From positions 1 to 23,843 of the forward strand of contig JAEZIJ010000034.1 in the NCBI GenBank assembly GCA_023436715.1: a stretch of DNA of 23,843 nt, written 5' to 3'. This document shows positions 14,892 to 20,790 of this stretch, piece after piece. Numbering within the stretch: the first letter of the stretch is position 1; the number at the start of each line of letters is the position of its first letter. This stretch comes from Acidobacteriota bacterium. GTDB lineage: Bacteria > Acidobacteriota > Terriglobia > Bryobacterales > Bryobacteraceae. The notes beneath the pieces were generated by a model. That model ran no database searches and was not told the DNA's origin. It worked only from the letters and a program-made list of their open reading frames with translations. A program made the translations under genes and the position numbers.

Positions 14892-15837
14892 TCGCCAGTG
14901 TTCGTATTAATTCCACGTGCAAATAGTCGGGCATGGCCGGTGAGGTCGCGGTGAAATCGCGCTGAAAGACCTCGCGCGCGGCGTCAATCTCAGGCTTCAG
15001 TGCGAAGTACAGGTTTTTCTGATTGCGCCCCGAACGGACGGCATGCGCCTTGAACAACCGCATCTCGGCAACCCGCACCCTGGCAAACCGCTGTGCCCGC
15101 AGGTGCAGTTCCTGCTCGTCGCGGGAAAGCTGGGTCCAGTCGGCCAGGGATGCCGCGGATCTGCCCGCAGCCACTGGAAGAGTTGCCCCGGCAAGCGTGG
15201 CCAGAGCTTCCAACCCGTTCATATCGACATCGTCGCCTTCGGCATACACCACAGCGGCGACGCGCCCGTGCCCGACGAGCGGAAACAGATAGCACTTGTC
15301 CGCCGCCCCCGGCTCCGGCAGGGCGGAGAATACCTCGGCCAGTTCCTCGGAGGTCCTCAAAGCCGTCACCGGCTCGCGAGAAGAAATGGCGTTTTGAAAG
15401 GCGGGCGGCGCATCGAGTTCCAGACTGGCCACGTCCCCAACGCCCCGGCCGCGGATTCCTTTGATACTCTTGCCGTCCACGGTAAATACAGCCGCACGGG
15501 ACGCGAAGAGCGCGGTCGCCTGGAGCAGCGCTTCCACCCATTCGTTGGGGGTCTCGGGCCTCGAGATGCACCGGACCGCGCGGTTCAGTTCCTCGGACGC
15601 GCGGCGGCGCGCCTGGTCGAGCTCTGCCGTGAAGTCCGCTTCGAGCCGCGCAGCCAGTTCGGCGAAGCGCTCCTCGAACACGCGTTCGAGCTGTTCTTTC
15701 CATCCCGCATGGAGCAGATCCTCGACACGGGAAATCTGAAGCTGCCAGGCGGCGGACAATTGCTCGCGAACCGCCTCGCGCTGTTCTGAGAGTGCCGAAA
15801 CGACGCGGCTGTGTTGGGGAGCGGGCAGTGAAGACAT
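14842..15837 (-). CDS. Coiled-coil / GAF-like conserved protein
   Basis: 331 residues, no signal peptide or membrane span. Residues about 12-90 are long charged helices, probably coiled coil (LERVFEERFAELAARLEADF, DQARRRASEELNRAV). Residues about 100-235 look like a GAF-type sensor fold (ALLQATALFASRAAVFTVDG, ACDK-like AADKCYLFPLVGHGRVAAVVYAEG). The conserved-looking C-terminal block runs RVRVAEMRLFKAHAVRSGR to LGDDYPGPLF. I remember proteins of this kind from Acidobacteriota, but the role is unknown. It is the first gene of the operon with the lytic transglycosylase, so an envelope or septum link is possible but unproven. Confidence 0.75.
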   Translation of the reverse strand: MSSLPAPQHSRVVSALSEQREAVREQLSAAWQLQISRVEDLLHAGWKEQLERVFEERFAELAARLEADFTAELDQARRRASEELNRAVRCISRPETPNEWVEALLQATALFASRAAVFTVDGKSIKGIRGRGVGDVASLELDAPPAFQNAISSREPVTALRTSEELAEVFSALPEPGAADKCYLFPLVGHGRVAAVVYAEGDDVDMNGLEALATLAGATLPVAAGRSAASLADWTQLSRDEQELHLRAQRFARVRVAEMRLFKAHAVRSGRNQKNLYFALKPEIDAAREVFQRDFTATSPAMPDYLHVELIRTLANDDVAVLGDDYPGPLF

Positions 15838-15903
15838 CGTCCGGAAACCCCATTCTAGCGTACCCAGAGTAGGACGAGACCGTTGGACTGCTTCTTATTG
15901 GGA

Positions 15904-15993
15904 AGTGGGGCAGCCCCTCGGGCTTTGCCGGCCTCTCAGGCCGGCCGCGCAGGCGGGCTGGGATCCCGCCGCAGGGCGAGGCCCTGCCCCACT
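15904..15993. repeat. Cloverleaf-like palindrome cluster 1
   Basis: An outer stem AGTGGGGCAG (15904-15913) / CTGCCCCACT (15984-15993) encloses two arms: GCCGGCCT/AGGCCGGC (15927-15945, 3-base loop) and GGCGGG/CCCGCC (15952-15970). It is not a tRNA: arm lengths and invariant bases do not fit. Confidence 0.6.
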
Positions 15994-16055
15994 GGGCGGC
16001 CCTGCTCGGTGTGCATTTTCATCACCTTTGGTGGGCCGAAGGGCCATGCGGCACT

Positions 16056-16072
16056 CCGTTGAAAATCACCGG
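16056..16072 (+). repeat. Dispersed intergenic repeat, copy C
   Basis: CCGTTGAAAATCACCGG, identical to copy D at 19977 over all 17 bases and the reverse complement of the core of copies A and B. It lies between the two cloverleaf clusters. Confidence 0.6.
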
Positions 16073-16125
16073 TGGGGCTGGTGGCCGGCCTGGAGGCCGG
16101 CCGCAGACGTGGACGTCTGCCCCAC
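16072..16125. repeat. Cloverleaf-like palindrome cluster 2
   Basis: An outer stem GTGGGG/CCCCAC (16072-16077, 16120-16125) encloses palindromes GGCCGGCCTGGAGGCCGGCC (16083-16102) and GCAGACGTGGACGTCTGC (16103-16120). It has the same plan as cluster 1. It ends 4 bases before the AsmA-family stop. Confidence 0.6.
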
Positions 16126-16128
16126 TCG

Positions 16129-18516
16129 CTATGGCAAGGCGTTGCGCACAAACGGCGCGACGATCGCCACGCGCAACTGCTTCTGTCCATCTGTCAGGTC
16201 GAAGTGGATCCGCCCGTCCGCGCCGGTGGCGCCTTTGCCCGTCAAAGGCTCGTCCCCTATCGTCGCCGCCAGATCCGTGAGATGAAAGCGCGGCAGATCG
16301 TCGTCCGCCACTGCGAACCGGCAGGTTCCCGAAAACGACTTGAATTCGACGTCCGGCGCCAGTTCAACCGACCGGCCCTCGAACGAACCTTCCACTCTGA
16401 GGTTGCGCAGCAGTTCTTCGCCGGTTCCCGAGGTTTGCAGCGAACCGTGCCCTGTCCACCGACCCCCCATCCAGTTCACCGACCGGAACCGGGCATTCAG
16501 CCGGTAACTCGGCACCGCGTGCCGCAGGTTGGCCGTGAGATGGCCCGTGACTATCCCTTCGCCGGACCGCGCCGAGAACTCGGGGACGTCGAGCGTGGTC
16601 GCATCCCACCGCAGATGCGCCCGCAAACGGGAAAGCTGCACGTGCCCCACCGAGACAGTCCCGGCTTCGAGGATGCCGTCGGCGCGCATCGCCGTCAGCC
16701 ATTGCGGAACGCGGGAACGGCCCAGGCGTAGAGCGCGGGTTAAAAAGCTCTCGTCCCGCCGCAGTGCCGGCATCAGCAGGTCCTCCAGATCCGCCCCGCC
16801 CAGTTCGTCTACTGAAATGCGGAACTGGTGCGGCCGGGCAGCCGCCGGACGGTAATGATACTCGCCGGAAAGCTCGGCCGTCCCGAGCCGGCCGATGAAG
16901 CGGTCGAGGGTCGCGTCTTCGTCCCTGATGACGATACGTGCCCTGTCGATCCCGACCGGGGATGCGAAGCCCGCCAGCGGGACCCTGGCGCCCTCAACGA
17001 ACACCGTCCCCGTCCATTTGCCCGGGAGGTCGCCCTGGCGGCGGTAGCTGAGCTGGCCCCGCCATGCGCCTTCACGCAGGTTCTGAACCAGCGGCACCTC
17101 ACCGAGCAAGCGAGCCCACGAACTGCCCGGTTCCGGAATGCTCATGGCCTTGGTTGCGATATTGGCTTCGAGAGTCTGATCTTTCCAGGTGTAGGAGGCG
17201 GCCAGCGTCGCCTTGTCCCGTCCGGCAGCAGCAGGCGAAGGCTCGTGAGACGGAAGACGGAGCGTTGTCGAGGAGACCAGCACCCGAGACCCGTCAAACG
17301 TAAGTTGCGCATCTTCGAGCCGGATGACCGGCGAATCCGCCATTCTTACTTCCGCCCCCTGGGAGACGAGCCTCCCCTGGAAGCCGGTGGCGGACGAATA
17401 GCCCAACACGCCGGTCAGGTCGCCTTCAAGAGCCAGCGGCTGCGGCAGCGGTTGCCCCATATGACGCGCGATTTCCGGAACCGGCGCCAGCGGCAGGTTG
17501 TTCGCGGTCGCGAGCACGCCCCAAGCCGGCCGGTTCAGGTAACCCGAAGCCCGCAACCGGAGCGATACGGGTTGAGGCGCGCCCCCTGCCGGCGGCACAG
17601 TCTCCAATTCGAGGGTTTGTGAGGCGAGGTCGATCCGGCCGCCGTAGTCGATCGCCCACCCGTCCGCGTATGGCGGCAACTGGTCCCATCTGTGAATGTC
17701 GCTCACCTGCATGCGGCCGGTAATCCGGACGCCATCGCCCGGCCCGGTCAGGTGCGCGTTTGAAGTCACCTGGCCATGTACACCGATATCGTGACCGTGT
17801 ACCAGCCGCACGAGTTCCGCGAGGGAACTCTTCTCCAGCGTCAGGTACAGGTCCACCTTGCCACCGGCGCGGGCGGAGGGATGCAACGTGCCGCGGGCGG
17901 TAAAAGTGCCGAAGCCGAGCGCCGCCCGGTCGGTCCGCGCAGGCTGCCCCTCGAACCGGAGCCGCCATTCCCCGCCCGGCGACGAGGGCGGTGTGGCGTC
18001 CATCGACGCCTCCGTCAGATAGAAAATGGATTTCGTGTCGCCGGATTTGAAGTTGATCCGCCCGCCGCGGACCTGAATGACGGGGAGCCGGACACCGGCA
18101 GGAGCCGCTTCGGCCGTCCGCGTGAGCAGGTTCTCCACGTTCCAGCCGCCCGCGCCGAGGCGAGCCAGATTCACCCGGGGATTGACGAGCCTGAGCTTGG
18201 AGAACTCCAGCCGCCCGGCCCACAGGCTGGTAAAATTCACGCGCGCCTCGACCGATTCGACATAAGCGAACGGCTCCAGCCCGATCCGCGGATCTTCGTG
18301 GATCACGACGCTCGCGGCAGTAAACCCGGGTCCGTTGAACAGGTCGAGACGGACCTTACCCACGTCCACCTGCCTGCCCAGGGCTTCCTGAAGACCGGCC
18401 CGCACGCGGCTGCTGAAACTCGTGGCATCGATGAACGGAAGGATCAGCCCCGTCACCAGAATCAGCGCCGCTGCGGCACCGGCGAGCCACCAAACGGTCT
18501 TTTTCCGCAGTTTCAT
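16129..18516 (-). CDS. AsmA family protein
   Basis: 795 residues. One N-terminal membrane anchor (TVWWLAGAAAALILVTGLIL, about 7-26) is followed by a long beta-rich periplasmic body. The N-terminal AsmA-like signature is visible: SSRVRAGLQEALGRQVDVGKVRLDLFNGPGF, then SVEARVNFTSLWAGRLEFSKLRLVNPRVNL. The C-terminal part (TARSGEGIVTGHLTANLRH, TGHGSLQTSGTG) fits AsmA repeats. The family is tied to outer-membrane assembly and lipid transport between membranes. The ATG overlaps the stop of the mocA-like gene by 4 bases (ATGA), so it is the third gene of the operon. Link to molybdenum genes is unclear. Confidence 0.85.
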   Translation of the reverse strand: MKLRKKTVWWLAGAAAALILVTGLILPFIDATSFSSRVRAGLQEALGRQVDVGKVRLDLFNGPGFTAASVVIHEDPRIGLEPFAYVESVEARVNFTSLWAGRLEFSKLRLVNPRVNLARLGAGGWNVENLLTRTAEAAPAGVRLPVIQVRGGRINFKSGDTKSIFYLTEASMDATPPSSPGGEWRLRFEGQPARTDRAALGFGTFTARGTLHPSARAGGKVDLYLTLEKSSLAELVRLVHGHDIGVHGQVTSNAHLTGPGDGVRITGRMQVSDIHRWDQLPPYADGWAIDYGGRIDLASQTLELETVPPAGGAPQPVSLRLRASGYLNRPAWGVLATANNLPLAPVPEIARHMGQPLPQPLALEGDLTGVLGYSSATGFQGRLVSQGAEVRMADSPVIRLEDAQLTFDGSRVLVSSTTLRLPSHEPSPAAAGRDKATLAASYTWKDQTLEANIATKAMSIPEPGSSWARLLGEVPLVQNLREGAWRGQLSYRRQGDLPGKWTGTVFVEGARVPLAGFASPVGIDRARIVIRDEDATLDRFIGRLGTAELSGEYHYRPAAARPHQFRISVDELGGADLEDLLMPALRRDESFLTRALRLGRSRVPQWLTAMRADGILEAGTVSVGHVQLSRLRAHLRWDATTLDVPEFSARSGEGIVTGHLTANLRHAVPSYRLNARFRSVNWMGGRWTGHGSLQTSGTGEELLRNLRVEGSFEGRSVELAPDVEFKSFSGTCRFAVADDDLPRFHLTDLAATIGDEPLTGKGATGADGRIHFDLTDGQKQLRVAIVAPFVRNALP

Positions 18517-19109
18517 CGCGGTTCGGCCACCCGAATCAGGCTATCGTACGCCTCCGGGTCGTCTACGTCCAGCAGCACTCCAGGGTCCTCCACATCGATG
18601 TAAGCGGCTGCGGCGGCGTGGCGGCGCACGACGTCCCGCGCCTGCGCTCCCGGCGGCAAGCTCAAAAACTCAGGGATCAACTCGCGCGAGCAGCAGACGG
18701 GGTGTCCCCGGCGCTCCCCATGACGAGGGATCACCAGCGGCGCGCCGCCCTTCTCGAACCGGGAAACAATCGCGGCGACTGTTACTGCGGTAACCGCGGG
18801 GAAATCGACGGGGGTGAACAGCACTCCGCCGGCAGCCTCCGGCACGGCGCGCAAGCCACACTGCATGGAGCTCAACTGGCCTTCCCGCCAGTTTTCGTTC
18901 AGCACGATTTCCGCCTGGGCCGCCCGCGTCAGCCCCGCCCGGATCACCGCGGCATCGGAGCCGAGCACCACCACCACGGGCGCGCAGCACGTCCCAAGAA
19001 CGCCGATCAGCCGGTCGAGAAAGGTTTCTCCCTGGTAGGGCAGCAGTGCTTTCGGCCGGCCCATCCGCGTGGACGCGCCGGCGGCCAGAATCAGGCCCGC
19101 GACGCTCAC
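18513..19109 (-). CDS. mocA: MocA-like molybdenum cofactor nucleotidyltransferase
   Basis: 198 residues. NTP-transferase signature GLILAAGASTRMGRPKALLPY (residues 5-25) with the nucleotide-binding loop and Lys, then VVVLGSDA, LSSMQCGLRA, and VLFTPVDFPAV with the metal-binding Asp. MocA transfers CMP to Mo-molybdopterin for xanthine dehydrogenase/aldehyde oxidase enzymes, while the related MobA uses GTP. Location next to xdhC favours MocA. It overlaps xdhC upstream and the AsmA gene downstream by 4 bases each. The gene symbol is by function and context, without a search. Confidence 0.82.
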   Translation of the reverse strand: MSVAGLILAAGASTRMGRPKALLPYQGETFLDRLIGVLGTCCAPVVVVLGSDAAVIRAGLTRAAQAEIVLNENWREGQLSSMQCGLRAVPEAAGGVLFTPVDFPAVTAVTVAAIVSRFEKGGAPLVIPRHGERRGHPVCCSRELIPEFLSLPPGAQARDVVRRHAAAAAYIDVEDPGVLLDVDDPEAYDSLIRVAEPR

Positions 19110-19942
19110 TTCAGCAGCGCCTTGAGGCGTTCATTCGCGAAGACGGATTTCGAAAGCTCGCGCCAGTTCGAGTTCGCGTTCCTGCGGACCGCCACCATCT
19201 CGGCGACCACCGAAACGGCGATCTCCTCCGGCGTCACCGCGCCGATTTCGAGCCCCATGGGGGCGTGAATGCGCTCAAAGGACTCCCGCGACATCCCTTC
19301 GCTTTCCAACTGCTTAACCACGGAGATTACCTTGCGCTTGCTGCCGATCATGGCGATGTACCGCGCCGGGGTGCCGACCGCCCACCGCAGAACCCGCATG
19401 TCGTCCCGGTGCCCGCGGGTAACGATAATCAGGTAACTCGATTCGTTGATCCCCAGCCGGGGGAAGACCTGTTCGTACTCGCCGGAGATCACCTCGCCGG
19501 CATCGGGAAAGCGCTGCCGGTTGGCGAAGGTCTCCCGGTCGTCGACGACCGCCGTCGCGAAGCCCGCCAGTTCTGCTATCTGCGCGAGGCTCCTGGAGAT
19601 ATGCCCGGCGCCGAAGATGTATGCGCGGGGTTGGGGGATGATGGGTTCCACAAAGATTTCCAACTGGCCGCCGCAGATCAGGCCATTGTCGTAGGCCGCG
19701 TCCTGGCCGAGGTTGAAGCTCAACTGCCGCGGGCGCTCCGTCTCCATTACCTCGCGCGCCACGTTCCAGACTTCCGCCTCCACGCAACCGCCGCCGACGG
19801 TGCCAACGATCGATCCGTCCTGCCGGATAAGAAGCTTGGCCGCCTCGTAGCTGGGAATCGACCCGCTCGCCTCGACGATGGTCGCCAGGGCGCACTTCTG
19901 CCCTACCCGGCGAAGCCGGACGAGTTCCTCATAGACGTCCAT
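19106..19942 (-). CDS. xdhC: XdhC family molybdoenzyme maturation factor
   Basis: 278 residues. Both XdhC domains are present: N-terminal CoxI-like part with ALATIVEASGSIPSYEAAKLLI and GTVGGGCVEAEVW (about 48-60), and a C-terminal Rossmann domain with IFGAGHISRSLAQIAELAGF, VVDDRE, VTRGHRDD and MIGSKRKV. XdhC binds molybdenum cofactor, promotes its sulfuration and inserts it into xanthine dehydrogenase-type enzymes. It is first gene of the xdhC-mocA-AsmA operon. A TATAAT lies 8 bases before the ATG, so the mRNA is probably leaderless or nearly so. No Mo-hydroxylase subunit is in the window. Confidence 0.9.
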   Translation of the reverse strand: MDVYEELVRLRRVGQKCALATIVEASGSIPSYEAAKLLIRQDGSIVGTVGGGCVEAEVWNVAREVMETERPRQLSFNLGQDAAYDNGLICGGQLEIFVEPIIPQPRAYIFGAGHISRSLAQIAELAGFATAVVDDRETFANRQRFPDAGEVISGEYEQVFPRLGINESSYLIIVTRGHRDDMRVLRWAVGTPARYIAMIGSKRKVISVVKQLESEGMSRESFERIHAPMGLEIGAVTPEEIAVSVVAEMVAVRRNANSNWRELSKSVFANERLKALLK

Positions 19943-19950
19943 CCGGTCGA

Positions 19951-19959
19951 ATTATATCA
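19951..19959 (-). promoter_or_regulatory. Extended -10 promoter just before xdhC
   Basis: The minus strand reads TGATATAAT (19959-19951), a perfect TATAAT with an extended -10 TGn. The ATG begins at 19942, only 8 bases after it, so transcription should start at or next to the start codon. No good -35 is seen and no Shine-Dalgarno fits. Confidence 0.5.
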
Positions 19960-19976
19960 TCGTGAGCTGGCCAACC

Positions 19977-20020
19977 CCGTTGAAAATCACCGGGCGCGCC
20001 CCCGCGAATCCGCCAAACCG
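19977..20020 (+). repeat. Dispersed intergenic repeat, copy D
   Basis: CCGTTGAAAATCACCGG (19977-19993) matches copy C exactly. It is followed by GCCAAACCGCT (20010-20020), the reverse complement of AGCGGTTTGGC in the 8847-8859 arm. It lies between the divergent xdhC and HAD genes. Confidence 0.6.
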
Positions 20021-20103
20021 CTACAGGAGGCCTATGATACTGAGCCGCGCACGTGGTACCCCCACGGTCATAAATCTCTGTTTGCAATTCGTAAATCTAT
20101 GTT

Positions 20104-20790
20104 ATGATTCCCTTTCTGACTCATACGGGACTTGTGTCTGGACTGGGCATTGTGTTCGATCTGGACGGTGTGATCGTCGATTCGAACCCGGTCCACACAG
20201 TAAGCTGGCGGGAATACTTGCGCCGTCAAGGTATGGAACCGCCCGAAGGTTTTGAACAGCGGATGTACGGGCGGCATAACGACGACATTGTCCGGGACCT
20301 TTTCGGTCCGGGCATCGATGCGGACGAAACTGCCCGCCACGGCGCGCAAAAGGAAGCGTTGTACCGCGAGATGATGCGGCCGGTGCTCAGAGAGCATCTG
20401 GTGCCCGGCGTGGTTTCATTTCTCGAGCGGCACAAGAATGTGCCGATGGCCATCGCTACCAACGGCGAGCGCGCCAACGCCGACCTCGTCCTCGAAGGGG
20501 GCGCGGTGCGGCAATACTTTCGCGCCGTCGTGGACGGCGGGATGGTGTCCCGGCCCAAGCCGGACCCGGAGATCTACCTGCGGACGGCGCGGCTATTGGG
20601 GCTGCCGCCGGCCGATTGCATTGTGTTTGAGGACTCCCTGGCCGGAGCCGAAGCTGCGCGGGCGGCCGGAACCCGCGTAGTGGGATTGAGCACAACGCAC
20701 ACATCGATTCCGTGCGCACGATTGACCATCCAGGACTTCCTGGATGCGGAGTTGGAACCTTGGCTTTCGAGCCAAAAGGCGGCCGGATAG
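20104..20790 (+). CDS. HAD-IA hydrolase, beta-phosphoglucomutase-like
   Basis: 228 residues. Motif I FDLDGVIVDS (about 18-27) carries the nucleophile Asp and the acid/base Asp, motif II is IATNGE, motif III RPKPDPEIYL and motif IV CIVFEDSLAGAEAARAAG. The cap holds PVHTVSWREYLRRQG. It acts on a phosphorylated sugar or similar small phosphate; the precise substrate cannot be told. ATG 20104 has no clear ribosome site; an in-frame stop closes the frame 9 bases upstream, and a GTG just before the DxD motif is an alternative. Its 3' end overlaps the following pseudo-kinase start. Confidence 0.88.
   Translation: MIPFLTHTGLVSGLGIVFDLDGVIVDSNPVHTVSWREYLRRQGMEPPEGFEQRMYGRHNDDIVRDLFGPGIDADETARHGAQKEALYREMMRPVLREHLVPGVVSFLERHKNVPMAIATNGERANADLVLEGGAVRQYFRAVVDGGMVSRPKPDPEIYLRTARLLGLPPADCIVFEDSLAGAEAARAAGTRVVGLSTTHTSIPCARLTIQDFLDAELEPWLSSQKAAG

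Noticed and set aside
15904..15993. Possible tRNA from the cloverleaf shape
   Set aside because: No 7-bp acceptor with T-loop GTTC, no anticodon arm of proper size; arm loops are 3 and 7 bases in the wrong positions.
20035..20255. ATG with AGGAGG upstream, overlapping the HAD start out of frame
   Set aside because: The ribosome site is good, but the translation is Cys/Arg-rich and not protein-like, and it overlaps the real HAD gene by about 150 bases. A leader peptide cannot be excluded.
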